Shown: positions 29,447 to 38,727, numbered from the stretch's first letter. The stretch is 64,000 nucleotides of DNA from DATKDP01 sp035546335 (GCA_035546335.1 DATKDP010000106.1:62001-126000), one strand, 5' to 3'. Translations and numbers: made by a program. Notes: generated by a model not told the origin, from the letters alone.

Positions 29447-32173
29447 CTACCCTCCCCCTCCCCGCCGCCATTCGTCGATCAGGCTCGCGACGAGGCCCGT
29501 CCACCCCGTCTGGTGGTTCGCCCCGAGCCCTTCTCCCGAGTCGCCGTTGAAGTATTCATGGAAGAGGAGAAGGTTCTTCCAGTGAGGATCGTGGGCGAAG
29601 CGCTCGCTCTTGCGCGTGCCGCGCGGACCGTAGAGAGGACGGTAGCCGTCGTCGTCGCGCACGAAGATGCCGATCATCCGATCCGCCAGATTCCCGGCGA
29701 TCCCGGTGAGCGTCAGCAGCGCGCGTTCCCCCGTGTCGGGATCGGTCGACATCACCTGCACCTTTCCTCCGAAAGCCTTCTCGAGCTTTCTGAGCGATTC
29801 GATCATCAGAAACGTCGTCGGGAACCAGACCGGTCCTCGCCAGTTGCTGTTGCCTCCCTTGATTTTCACTCTCGCCTCCGCGGGCTCGTACGCGACCTCT
29901 GCCGAGTCGAACCGGAACGGTTCGAGGCGATGATGCTTGCTGAGGCTTCGCAGGCCGTGCGGCGAGAGAAACTCGTTCGGATCGACCACGCGCGCGAGCA
30001 GACGTTCGAGCTGTTGATGGTCGACTACCGCGAGAACGTGCGTCACGCCGTGCTCGTCCTCGACGGTCGTCACGCAACGCTCGACGATGTCGCGCCGGTT
30101 CTCGAGGAACCATCGGAGGTTTTCAGCGAAGATCGGGAAGGGGCGAATCCACTGTTCCTCGAGCCGTTCGATCGCATAGAGAGGGATCAGCCCGACCAGC
30201 GAGCGGACGCGGAACGAGGTCGCGCTCCCGTCGGGAAGTCGCAGCAGATCGTAGAAGAAGCCATCGTCTTCGTCCCAGAGCGTTCGCCCATCGCGCGGCA
30301 TCTTCATCGCCGCACCGATGTAGACATAGTGCTCGAAGAATTTGGTGGCGAGACCTTCGTAGACGAAGTTCTCCCTGGCCAGCTCGAGTGCGATTCGCAT
30401 CATCACCAGCGAGAACATTCCCATCCATCCGGTGCCGTCGCTCTGCTCCAGGCTCGCGCCGCCGGGAAGAGGATTGCTTCGATCGACGACGGTGATGTTG
30501 TCGAGTCCGAGAAAGCCTCCTTCGAAGACGTTGTGTCCCGCCCGATCGACCTTGTTCACCCACCATGTGAAGTTCAACAGCAGCTTGTGGAAGCAGCGCT
30601 CGAGAAACGGGCGGTCGGCCCTGCCGCTGCGGATTCGATCCATGTTGTAGACACGCCAGACGGCCCAGGCGTGCACGGGGGGATTCAGGTCGGAGAACTC
30701 CCATTCGTATGCGGGAATCTGTCCGTTCGGATGCTGGAACTGTTCGAAGAGAAGGAGCCAGAGCTGTTCCTTCGCCAGCTCCCCGTCGACCAGTGCGAGG
30801 GGTACGGCGTGGAAGGCGAGGTCCCACGCTGCGAACCATGGATACTCCCAGGTGTCGGGCATCGACAGGATGCGCATGGAGTTGAGGTGACGCCAGTGTT
30901 GATTGCGTCCCTCCTTTCGCGATTCGGGGGGAGGCCAGTCGGCGCGATCCCCTTCGAGCCACGCATCGACGTCGAACAGGTAGATCTGTTTGCTCCACAG
31001 CATGCCGGCCAGTGCCTGACGTTGAACCGACTTCTCTTCGTCCGAAGCCTCCGGCGGGTGAATCGTGTCGTAGAAGGTGTCCGCCTCGACCCGGCGTAAC
31101 GCGAGAACGCTCTCGCCGTCCGCCAGCGCCTCCGAGGAGGAAGAAGAGCGATGGGTGTCGTTCGATGCCAGGCGCATCGCGACCGTCACCGACTCTCCGG
31201 GCTCGACGACGAACCGCCACCACGCCGCCGCTTTCGTTCCGGAGGGAGTCTGACTCGTGGCCGCCGTCTCGCGGCCGACGACTCGGCGATGAAACGCATC
31301 TTTCGTGTGCGGGCTCTTCGAGTGCGCCCCCGGGCCGAATACGCGCTCTCCATTCGTTTCGTTGTCGGTGAAGAGGAGCGTGGCGCCGGCGGAAAAATCG
31401 AAGCGCATTGGCCCGAGCCGGGTATCGGCGAGGAGTCCCGGGAGTGGCGGTGCGATCGAATCGTCGGCCAAAAGTGCGACTTCGCCCGACTCGAGCGACT
31501 TTGTCGAGATTCGAGGAGAGGGGCGCGGCTCGGATCCCCATGACCAGACGTTGCGGAATGTGAGCTGAGGGAGAAGATGGAGCGGAGCGGCGTCGGGCCC
31601 GCGATTGGTCGCCGTGACGCGGAAGTGCATGTCATCGGGAGACGCCTTGGCGATCTCGATCACGATGTCAAAGTAGCGGTCGTCGTCGAAGATCCCCGTG
31701 TCGAGAAGCTCGATCTCGCCTGGATCATGCCGGTCACGGTTCGCGTCGATCAGCAGGCGGTAGGGATATTCGCGCTGCGGATACTTGTAGAGCATCCGCT
31801 GCCAGGCATGACTCGGAAGGGCATCGAGATGGAAGTAGTACTCCTTGACGTCCTCGCCATGATTCCCTTCGTGCGGAGTGAGACCGAAGAAGCGCTCCTT
31901 CAGAATCGGATCGCGCTCGTTCCATAGCGCGAGAGACCAGACGAGAATCTGATAGCGGTCGCAGAATCCTGCGATGCCGTCCTCCCCCCAGCGAAAGGCC
32001 TTCGAGCGAGCCAGATCGTGCGGAAGGTAGTTCCAGGCGTCTCCGCCGGCGCTGTAATCCTCCCGCACCGTCCCCCACGCCCGGTCGGCGACGTAGGGGC
32101 CCCACTTGCGCCATGCCGCGAGCTGTTCCGGACTGCCGGAGAGGCGGAGACGTTCGGCATTCGGCGGTGTCAT
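29447..32173 (-). CDS. GH63-like glucosidase (mannosyl-oligosaccharide glucosidase type)
   Basis: Glycoside hydrolase of about 908 residues with an (alpha/alpha)6 barrel. Bacterial GH63-like blocks: FGLTPHEGNHGEDVKEYYFHLDALPSHAW, LYKYPQREYPY, WEYPWFAAWDLAFHAVPLALVD, NGQIPAYEWEFSDLNPPVHAWA (likely catalytic Asp), GGFLGLDNI.V.DRS, and GGNSNWRGPVWFPTTFL, followed by HDPHWKNLLLFHEYFNGD. No signal peptide, so probably cytoplasmic. ATG 32173 is the start; the open frame upstream consists of translated repeat. Likely substrates are alpha-glucosides or glucosylated compatible solutes, not shown by sequence. Confidence 0.88.
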   Translation of the reverse strand: MTPPNAERLRLSGSPEQLAAWRKWGPYVADRAWGTVREDYSAGGDAWNYLPHDLARSKAFRWGEDGIAGFCDRYQILVWSLALWNERDPILKERFFGLTPHEGNHGEDVKEYYFHLDALPSHAWQRMLYKYPQREYPYRLLIDANRDRHDPGEIELLDTGIFDDDRYFDIVIEIAKASPDDMHFRVTATNRGPDAAPLHLLPQLTFRNVWSWGSEPRPSPRISTKSLESGEVALLADDSIAPPLPGLLADTRLGPMRFDFSAGATLLFTDNETNGERVFGPGAHSKSPHTKDAFHRRVVGRETAATSQTPSGTKAAAWWRFVVEPGESVTVAMRLASNDTHRSSSSSEALADGESVLALRRVEADTFYDTIHPPEASDEEKSVQRQALAGMLWSKQIYLFDVDAWLEGDRADWPPPESRKEGRNQHWRHLNSMRILSMPDTWEYPWFAAWDLAFHAVPLALVDGELAKEQLWLLLFEQFQHPNGQIPAYEWEFSDLNPPVHAWAVWRVYNMDRIRSGRADRPFLERCFHKLLLNFTWWVNKVDRAGHNVFEGGFLGLDNITVVDRSNPLPGGASLEQSDGTGWMGMFSLVMMRIALELARENFVYEGLATKFFEHYVYIGAAMKMPRDGRTLWDEDDGFFYDLLRLPDGSATSFRVRSLVGLIPLYAIERLEEQWIRPFPIFAENLRWFLENRRDIVERCVTTVEDEHGVTHVLAVVDHQQLERLLARVVDPNEFLSPHGLRSLSKHHRLEPFRFDSAEVAYEPAEARVKIKGGNSNWRGPVWFPTTFLMIESLRKLEKAFGGKVQVMSTDPDTGERALLTLTGIAGNLADRMIGIFVRDDDGYRPLYGPRGTRKSERFAHDPHWKNLLLFHEYFNGDSGEGLGANHQTGWTGLVASLIDEWRRGGGG

Positions 32174-32179
32174 GCGTGG

Positions 32180-32505
32180 GGGTATTGTAGTGGAGAGAGG
32201 CTGGGGGCTGGAGGCTAGAGGCTGGGGCTGGAGACCGAGAGACGAGAGGCGAGAGACGAGAGGCGAGAGGCGAGGGGAGACAGATAGCAAATAGCAGATG
32301 CCAGATAGCAGAGGCGATGCGCAATGTCTTTGGCCCATAGCCATTTGCGCCCTCTCCCATGTGCCCTCTCCCATGTGCTATCTGCTATCTGCTATCTGCC
32401 ATCTGCTATCTATATCTCCCATCCTCTCGCCTCTCGCCTCTCGTCTCCAGCCTCTCGCCTCCAGCCTCCAGCCTCTAACCCCCAGCCTCTCCTCTGCTAC
32501 CATAG
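32180..32505. repeat. Composite self-complementary repeat tract between divergent genes
   Basis: The whole 338-base divergent intergenic region is repeat. Left: GAGGCTGG, then GAGACGAG, then AGATAGCAAATAGCAG units (32190-32310). Right: CTATCTGCTATCTGCC, then CTCTCGCCTCTCG, then CCAGCCTC units (32370-32500). The order is mirrored, giving a near-complete potential stem-loop. Promoters for both neighbours would have to lie inside or at the rim. Confidence 0.8.
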
Positions 32506-32511
32506 CGCGCC

Positions 32512-33648
32512 ATGAAACAGCTCGTCGTTCTCGGCTCCGGGCTCGTCGGCAGCGCGATCGCCCGTGATCTCTCCCGGGACGAGGATCTGCGGCTGACGGT
32601 CGTCGATGTGTCGGAGGCGAACCTCGAGCGCGTGGCTTCGCTGCCGCGTGTCACGCCTCGGCGAGCGGATCTCTCGCGACCGCAGGAGATTGCGGAGGCC
32701 GTCGCCGGGGCCGATGCCGTCGTCGGTGCCGTTCCCGGCCGGCTCGGGTTTCAGATGCTGAAGACGGTGATCGAGGCAGGAAAACCGATCTGCGACATCT
32801 CGTTCTCGCCAGAGGATGTGATGCAGCTCGAAGGGCTCGCGCGGGATAAGGGGGTGACGGCGATCGTCGACTGCGGCGTCTCCCCCGGACTTTCGAATCT
32901 CGCCATCGGCCGTGCCGCATCCCAGCTCGAGGAGATCGACTCGGCGGTCATCTACGTCGGAGGGCTTCCCGTCGAGCGAGTCTGGCCGTACGAATACCGC
33001 ATCGTCTTCTCGGCGACCGACGTGATCGAGGAATACACGCGCACGGCGAGGATCATCGAAGAACGGCGTCTGGTGACCAGAGAAGCGCTCTCGGAGGTCG
33101 AGCTGCTCGATTTTCCGGGAGTCGGAACTCTGGAGGCCTTCAACACCGACGGCCTTCGAACTCTTCTCTCGACCGTTTCCGCACGCAACATGCGCGAGAA
33201 AACGCTCCGCTATCCCGGTCATGCCGACCGGATGCGAATGCTTCGCGAAACGGGATTCTTCGCCGGCGAACCGATCGATGTGAAGGGAGCATCCGTCGTG
33301 CCGCGTGATTTTACGGAGCGCCTTCTCTTCCGCGCCTGGCTGCGCAAGCCCGACGAGGAGGAGCTGACCGTGCTGCGCGTGATCGTCGAAGGGCCGGCGC
33401 CCGGCGGCGAGGCGAGACGCTTCACGTACGAGCTGTTCGACCGCACCGATCGCGCCACGGGAATGACGTCTATGGCGCGAACGACCGGCTTCCCCTGCGC
33501 CATCATGGCCCGAATGCTCGCCCGCGGCGCATACCGCGATCCCGGCGTACGCCCTCCGGAGTTTTTCGGACGCCAGCCCGACGTCTACGAGCACCTGGTG
33601 AGTGAACTGGGAGCGAGGGGGGTACGGTTCGGAGAGGCTGGAGGCTAG
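32512..33648 (+). CDS. Saccharopine dehydrogenase-like NAD(P)-binding protein
   Basis: Oxidoreductase of 378 residues. The Rossmann start is VVLGSGLVGSAIARDL with an acidic second-strand end (VVDVSEANL), then ADAVVGAVPG, AGKPICDISF and VTAIVDCGVSPGLSNL, all typical of the saccharopine dehydrogenase / lysine-ketoglutarate reductase-like family. The C-terminal domain has GMTSMARTTGFPCAIMARML. It may act in lysine degradation or on a related imino acid; the substrate is not determined. The final codons (GEAGG) run into a GAGGCTGG repeat, so the stop may have shifted. Confidence 0.85.
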   Translation: MKQLVVLGSGLVGSAIARDLSRDEDLRLTVVDVSEANLERVASLPRVTPRRADLSRPQEIAEAVAGADAVVGAVPGRLGFQMLKTVIEAGKPICDISFSPEDVMQLEGLARDKGVTAIVDCGVSPGLSNLAIGRAASQLEEIDSAVIYVGGLPVERVWPYEYRIVFSATDVIEEYTRTARIIEERRLVTREALSEVELLDFPGVGTLEAFNTDGLRTLLSTVSARNMREKTLRYPGHADRMRMLRETGFFAGEPIDVKGASVVPRDFTERLLFRAWLRKPDEEELTVLRVIVEGPAPGGEARRFTYELFDRTDRATGMTSMARTTGFPCAIMARMLARGAYRDPGVRPPEFFGRQPDVYEHLVSELGARGVRFGEAGG

Positions 33649-33875
33649 AGGCTAGAGGCTGGGGAGAGACGAGAGGCGAGGGACGAGAGTGACCGACGAG
33701 AAGCGAGAGGCGACTGACGAGAAGCGGGAGCCAGCCGCGGAGCCTCCAGCCTCCAGCCTCCAGTCTCCAGCCTCTGACTCCCCGCCTCCAGCCTCCAGCC
33801 TCCAGCCTCTAGCCTCGAGTCTCGAGCCTCGCCCCTCGCCCCTCGTCTCTCGCCCCTCGTCTCTCGTCCCTCGCG
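33635..33875. repeat. Repeat tract overlapping the 5' end of a membrane-protein gene
   Basis: GAGGCTGG/GAGACGAG units (33635-33730) are followed by CCAGCCTC units (33744-33820) and CTCGCCCCTCGTCTC units (33820-33875). The arms are complementary, though here the right arm is not in strictly mirrored order. The tract covers the saccharopine dehydrogenase stop and the first roughly 60 codons of the next gene. Confidence 0.75.
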
Positions 33876-36592
33876 TCCCGCGCGAGCTCTCGCTCATCCT
33901 CGCATTCGTCGTCCTCGCCGTGGCGATGACCTGGCCGCTCGCGCCGAATCTGACGACCGCGGTTGCGGGTCCGGGCGATCCCTATCTCGTCGCCTGGATT
34001 CTCGATTGGGACTACCGGGCCGCGATTCACGATCCCCTCTCGCTCTTTCATGCGCCGATGTTCCACCCGGCCCGCTACGCTCTCGCCTTCACCGAGCACA
34101 TGGTGGGGATCGCGCTCGCCGGTTTCCCACTCTTCGCGGCGGGGCTCGAGCCGCTCACCGTTTACAACATCCTGATGATTCTCGGTTTCGCGCTCTCCGG
34201 CTACGGCGCGTACGTTCTCGGGCGGCTCGTCAGCGGCTCTCTTTTCGGCGGGCTTGCTGCGGGTATCTTCTTCGCGTTCGTCCCCTTCCGCTTCACGCAC
34301 ATCACGCACCTCCAGCACGTATGGTCGGTGTGGCTTCCGCTACTGCTCGCGGCTCTTCTCTGGTACGACCTGCGGCCCGGGTGGAAGCGAGGCACTCTCT
34401 TCGGCGTCGTCTTTCTGATGAACGGACTGACGAATCTTCACTGGTTCGTCTTCGGTTCGTTCGCGATCGTCGTCACGGCGATCATTCTCGCGGCGATCCG
34501 CGGTCGTCTGCGCACGCGGGAGTACTGGCTGCCGATCGGCTCGTCGACGGCGATCGCATCGCTTCTCCTTCTTCCGTTTCTTCTGCCTTATCGCAACGTC
34601 TCGAAGCTCTACGGAATGGTTCGAAGCCATCGCGAAACGCTCGGCTACTCGGCGGAATGGTCTGACTGGCTCGTCGCCAGCTACCACAACAAGCTCCTCG
34701 GGCGCTTCACCGATCCCGCCGTGGTGATGGGAGAGCGGTGGCTCTTCCCCGGAGTCGTGGCGATCGCGCTGGCGGTCGTGACGCTGTTGTTCGCCCGCCG
34801 GTCCGACTTCATCGCGGATCACTTTGCGCTGCGGCTCCTCGGGCCTTCGTTTGTCCGGAGGGGAGCGCTGCGTTCGCTCGATGTTCTGATTCTCGTGAGC
34901 AGTGCGATCACGGTGGCGGCGCTCATCGCAGGGCGAATCGACTGGCGGATCGGAACGGCGAAGATTCTGCGCGTAGAGAGTGTTTCGACACCGGCGATTC
35001 TCGCGATTCTCTTCGTGCTCGTCCGCCTGTGGTTCCGCTTTCCGATGGCTCTCGGCGGCGAGCGCCGCTCGCTGCGGCTGCTGGTCACGGAGTCACGCCT
35101 CCCGCCGGGCGTCTGGGCGGCAATGCTGTGGATCGCCTTCGGTCTGTTCGGATCGGTGGGGCTCAACGGCTGGTTCCACTCGTTTCTCTTCGATCACCTG
35201 GAGATCTTTCGCGGCATTCGCGTTCCGGCCCGCTGGTCGATGATCACCTACGTGGGCCTTTCCCTCCTCGTCGCGACCGGGGCCGCGATCTCCAGGCGCA
35301 GGCTCGGCGAGAGATGGGGAGTCGCCGGGACATCTGTCGCGATTCTCCTTCCGCTCCTTCTTCTCTTCGAGCTTCGCGCCGCTCCGCTCCGCTGGTATCT
35401 CGCCCTTCCGGATCCGCCGCCGGTCTACAGGTGGTTGGCAACGATACCGATCGAAGGCGCTCTGCTCGAGCTTCCGATCAGTGAGGGGGAGAGCGAGCAC
35501 ACCTATCTGTGGCGCTCGACGGTGCATCGCAAGCCTTTGATCAATGGAGTCGCGAGCTTCACACCGCGCGCCCACGAGGAATTGATCGAGAAACTGCACG
35601 AGGAAGAGATCGGTCCGGATGTGATCGAGCGCCTCGAGTCGCGCAGCGTGTCGCTGATCGTGGTCCACGCCGACCGTCTCGCAAAGAACCGTGCGGCGGT
35701 CAGAGCGTGGCTGCAGCGGGAGATCGCTAGAGGCCGTCTGGCATTCATCCGCAGATTCGATCACGATCTGACGGGCGACTACGTCTTCGCCGTGGTGAAG
35801 AACGAGCCGAAGGCGCTGCTCTGGAGGCCGCCGGACCTCGCCGACCCGTCGGGCCGGACGCCGCTCCAGAACGCCGAGGTCTTCCTCGCCGGCGGAGGCT
35901 TCACCTGGAACGAGGAGCCCTTCGGGATGCTCGACTCGCCCCGTCCGTGGGAGGACGTGCGGGGGCCGCTCGAGGTCTCCGGCTGGGTGGTGTCGCCTGA
36001 GGGTGTCGCATCGGTGAACCTGCGTTTTGCAAACGGCAGGCTGGTCGTTCCGGCGGAGCTCGTGCCGCGGGGAGATGTGGACGCTCTCTTTCCCTGGTAT
36101 GCGAGCACTCCGGCCGCCGGCTTCCGCCGGACATTCGAAACGATTCCTCCCGAGATCGACGGCGACACCGATCTTCAGGTCGAGATCGTCATGCCTGACG
36201 GCCGGAGCCGGCGGCTCGAGGACGTCTGGTTCCGCTGGAGAGAGGGGAGGAGTCTTCAGCCGCCGGACTGGAAGCTGCATGAGCTGCACGCGCTGATGAT
36301 CCGGAACGGCTGGCACCCGAACGATGCGGGGCGCATCCCGCAGCGGATCATGTCGATTTATCAGGTGGGTGATTCGATCGTCGATCACATGGAGTGCCGA
36401 GGCGACGGGGAATTTCTCGATCGGCTGTACCGCGTCGTGCTCGATCGGGGTCCGGATCGCAGCGCGCTCGACCGGACGCTCGACCGTCTTGCGCGCGGCA
36501 CATCGCGACGGAGGATCGTCGAGGACGTGATTCAGTCGGAGGAGTTCGCGACCAAGTATCTGACGGTTCCGACGAGAGTACCGCCGCGGTGA
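33689..36592 (+). CDS. Large membrane protein, GT-C glycosyltransferase-like, with DUF4214 tail (paralog)
   Basis: Product of up to 967 residues, paralogous to the protein at 23759-26494. Shared blocks: TWPLAPNLTTAVAGPGDPYLVAWILDWD, FHPARYALAF, SGYGAYVLGR, FAFVPFRFTHITHLQHVW, LMNGLTNLHWFVFG, then EVSGWVVSPEGVA, FPWYASTPAAGFRR and a DUF4214-like end (FLDRLYRVVLDRGPDRSALDRTLDRLARG). The first 67 or so residues are encoded by the repeat tract (Ser/Pro/Leu-rich PASSLQPLASS repeats); no later start precedes the first helix, so either this tail is translated or a non-standard start is used. GTG 33689 is a provisional start. Confidence 0.75.
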   Translation: MTDEKREATDEKREPAAEPPASSLQSPASDSPPPASSLQPLASSLEPRPSPLVSRPSSLVPRVPRELSLILAFVVLAVAMTWPLAPNLTTAVAGPGDPYLVAWILDWDYRAAIHDPLSLFHAPMFHPARYALAFTEHMVGIALAGFPLFAAGLEPLTVYNILMILGFALSGYGAYVLGRLVSGSLFGGLAAGIFFAFVPFRFTHITHLQHVWSVWLPLLLAALLWYDLRPGWKRGTLFGVVFLMNGLTNLHWFVFGSFAIVVTAIILAAIRGRLRTREYWLPIGSSTAIASLLLLPFLLPYRNVSKLYGMVRSHRETLGYSAEWSDWLVASYHNKLLGRFTDPAVVMGERWLFPGVVAIALAVVTLLFARRSDFIADHFALRLLGPSFVRRGALRSLDVLILVSSAITVAALIAGRIDWRIGTAKILRVESVSTPAILAILFVLVRLWFRFPMALGGERRSLRLLVTESRLPPGVWAAMLWIAFGLFGSVGLNGWFHSFLFDHLEIFRGIRVPARWSMITYVGLSLLVATGAAISRRRLGERWGVAGTSVAILLPLLLLFELRAAPLRWYLALPDPPPVYRWLATIPIEGALLELPISEGESEHTYLWRSTVHRKPLINGVASFTPRAHEELIEKLHEEEIGPDVIERLESRSVSLIVVHADRLAKNRAAVRAWLQREIARGRLAFIRRFDHDLTGDYVFAVVKNEPKALLWRPPDLADPSGRTPLQNAEVFLAGGGFTWNEEPFGMLDSPRPWEDVRGPLEVSGWVVSPEGVASVNLRFANGRLVVPAELVPRGDVDALFPWYASTPAAGFRRTFETIPPEIDGDTDLQVEIVMPDGRSRRLEDVWFRWREGRSLQPPDWKLHELHALMIRNGWHPNDAGRIPQRIMSIYQVGDSIVDHMECRGDGEFLDRLYRVVLDRGPDRSALDRTLDRLARGTSRRRIVEDVIQSEEFATKYLTVPTRVPPR

Positions 36593-36605
36593 TCAAACGT
36601 CGCTC

Positions 36606-36873
36606 CTCGTAGGGACGAAGCATTTGCGCGAGGGACAGAGCAGGGGCTTGCTACGCCGCAACGCAGCGCAATAGCTTCGTCCGGGTGCTTGCCATGCGCT
36701 ACCCGAGCGCTGCAGGGAGAGCGGGCGTCCCGCGCCCGCCTCGGGCGGGAGGGCGGCGCGCGCCCGACGCGAATCTCACAGTCTCCCAAGCACCCGGGCG
36801 AAGCTTTTGCGCTGCGCTGCGGTCATGCGAGCCTGTTGCCCCGGCCTGCGCGCAAATGCTTCGCCCCTACGAG
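36606..36873. repeat. MITE-like palindromic element with ~26-base inverted ends
   Basis: The left end (from 36606, CTCGTAGGGACGAAGCATTT) is complementary to the right end (36848-36873, GCGCAAATGCTTCGCCCCTA core). A second nested pair, AGCTTCGTCCGGGTGCTTG near 36673 and CAAGCACCCGGGCGAAGCTT near 36788, and a GAGAGCGGGCG hairpin (36717-36740) lie inside. No coding capacity is seen. It fills the interval between two genes. Confidence 0.65.
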
Positions 36874-36886
36874 AATCCGCCTGCTT

Positions 36887-38590
36887 TCAGTCGCGTACGA
36901 CGCCCCCTCTCCCATTGAACGCGCTGATCGCGACGCCGATGGCGATGACGGCGAGGCAGCCGACGACGTTGTACCAGAGCCACGAGATGGGCGTCCGAAG
37001 CCAGCACCAGACGACGATGGCCTCGGCAATCAACGCAGCGACGAAGGTCGAGGATCCGTCGACGTTCCTGAAGTAGAAGGCGAGAAGAAAGATCCCGAGA
37101 ATCGTTCCGTAGAAGAGCGACCCGAGGATGTTGACCGCCTCGATGAGCGAGCCAAGTCGATTGGCGTATTCCGCGAAGAGGATCGCAAAACCGCCCCAGA
37201 ACACGGTTGCCAGCTTCGAGACCACCACGTAGTGCCGCTCGGTGGCGTCCTTCCGCACCATCCTCTTATAGATGTCGACCACGGTGGTCGATGCGAGCGC
37301 GTTGAGCTCCGACGAAGTCGAAGACATCGACGCAGCCACGACCGCTGCCAGCACCAGGCCGACCAGGCCCGCGGGAAGATAGGTGAGGACGAATGTGAGA
37401 AACACGTAGTTCGTGTCGTTGGTGTCCGCCTTCGGGTCGTTGGCGCGCATCAATGTGGTTGCTTCGTTTCGCAGAGCCGACACGCGCTGTTGAGACTCTT
37501 CCACGCGCTGGTCCGCAGATTCGATCGCCTGCGCGTCGCCGGCGCGTTTCGCGTCGACGAGCCCGCGGACGCTCTCGCGTTTGTCGCTCCAGGCGGCGAG
37601 ATACTCCCCTTCGAGAGCGACATAGTCGCCGGCGAGCGGGCTCGCCGCGATCTTTCGCGTCTCCACGGTGTTGAAGAAGAGGGGAGGGGCGACGAACTGA
37701 TAGACGACGAACACCATGGCGCCGATGAAGAGGATGAAGAACTGCATGGGCACCTTGAACAGTCCGTTGAAGAGGAGTCCGATGCGGCTCTGGGCGATCG
37801 ATTTCCCGCCGAGATACCGGCCGACCTGCGACTGATCGGTACCGAAATAGGCGAGCGCGACGAAGAGGCCGCCGATCAGGCCCGACCAGAAGTTGTAGCG
37901 GTTTGTGATGTCGAACGAGAAGTCGATCGCGTTGAGGCGGCCCATCTTTCCCGCTACGTACGCCGCCTCGCCGAACGAGATGTCGGACGGCAGCATCCTG
38001 ATGATCACCACGAATGCGGCGACCATCCCCCCCATGATGATCAGCATCTGCTGGAAGTTCGTGTAGTTGACTGCGCGCGTTCCTCCCGACGCCGTGTAGC
38101 TGATCACCAGCGCGCCGATGATCAGATTCGTCAGGTGGAGGTTCCACCCGAGAATCACCGAGAGAATGACCGCAGGAGCGTAGATCGTCAGACCGCAGGC
38201 GAGCCCGCGCTGGGTGAGAAAGAGCATCGCGGCAAGCGATCGCGTCTTCAGATCGAATCGCCCTTCGAGGTATTCGTATGCCGTGTACACCTTGAGGCGG
38301 TGATAGATCGGTACGGCGGTCACCGAGAGGATGACCATGGCGATGGGGAGACCGAGGTAGAACTGGATGAAGCGCATCCCGTCGGCATAGGCCTGACCGG
38401 GAGTCGAGAGGAAGGTGATGGCACTCGCCTGCGTCGCCATGATCGACAACGCGATGGTCCACCAGGGGAGGTTGCGATCAGCGAGGATGAAGCCGTCGAG
38501 GTTTCGCCCCTGTTTTCGCCCCTTCCAGAGCCCGTAGACCACGATGAAGATCAGCGACGCGGCCAGGACCGCCCAGTCGATCGCCCTCAC
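36887..38590 (-). CDS. Sodium:solute symporter family transporter
   Basis: SSS-family Na+-coupled transporter of 567 residues with about 13 helices. Family marks: GFILADRNLPWWTIALSIMATQASAITFLSTPG early on, then RFDLKTRSLAAMLFLTQRG, YTASGGTRAVNYTNFQQMLIIMGG and VVAASMSSTSSELNALASTTVVDIYKR late on. A charged insertion of about 90 residues (YLAAWSDKRESVRG... to ANDPKADTND) interrupts the helices near the middle and may be extracytoplasmic. The start is GTG 38590, overlapping the stop of the 46-residue membrane protein (GTGA). Downstream of a PIG-L deacetylase, it may import the deacetylation product or a sugar; this is inference. Confidence 0.9.
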   Translation of the reverse strand: MRAIDWAVLAASLIFIVVYGLWKGRKQGRNLDGFILADRNLPWWTIALSIMATQASAITFLSTPGQAYADGMRFIQFYLGLPIAMVILSVTAVPIYHRLKVYTAYEYLEGRFDLKTRSLAAMLFLTQRGLACGLTIYAPAVILSVILGWNLHLTNLIIGALVISYTASGGTRAVNYTNFQQMLIIMGGMVAAFVVIIRMLPSDISFGEAAYVAGKMGRLNAIDFSFDITNRYNFWSGLIGGLFVALAYFGTDQSQVGRYLGGKSIAQSRIGLLFNGLFKVPMQFFILFIGAMVFVVYQFVAPPLFFNTVETRKIAASPLAGDYVALEGEYLAAWSDKRESVRGLVDAKRAGDAQAIESADQRVEESQQRVSALRNEATTLMRANDPKADTNDTNYVFLTFVLTYLPAGLVGLVLAAVVAASMSSTSSELNALASTTVVDIYKRMVRKDATERHYVVVSKLATVFWGGFAILFAEYANRLGSLIEAVNILGSLFYGTILGIFLLAFYFRNVDGSSTFVAALIAEAIVVWCWLRTPISWLWYNVVGCLAVIAIGVAISAFNGRGGVVRD

Positions 38591-38727
38591 TCGAACACCT
38601 TCGTGAACACGTAGAAGATGATGATCTGGACGGCGAGCAACACGAGAACGAGCGAATACAGCCGTTTCCAGCTTCGTCCGAAGGGAGGCGGCTCCTCGCG
38701 GGGCGGCAGCTCGTGCCGTTCGCTCAT
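38587..38727 (-). CDS. 46-residue single-pass membrane protein coupled to the symporter
   Basis: Short gene encoding MSERHELPPREEPPPFGR, a basic SWKRLYS turn, one transmembrane helix (LVLVLLAVQIIIFYVFT) and KVFE. Its ATG overlaps the PIG-L stop (ATGA) and its TGA overlaps the symporter GTG, so all three genes are translationally linked. The cytoplasmic, proline-rich N-terminus with a C-terminal helix looks like a small accessory subunit of the transporter. I know no named family. Confidence 0.75.
   Translation of the reverse strand: MSERHELPPREEPPPFGRSWKRLYSLVLVLLAVQIIIFYVFTKVFE

Noticed and set aside
32174..32374. N-terminal extension of the glucosidase
   Set aside because: It is the translation of repeat units (SPRLSPLVSRLSSL); conserved sequence begins at ATG 32173.
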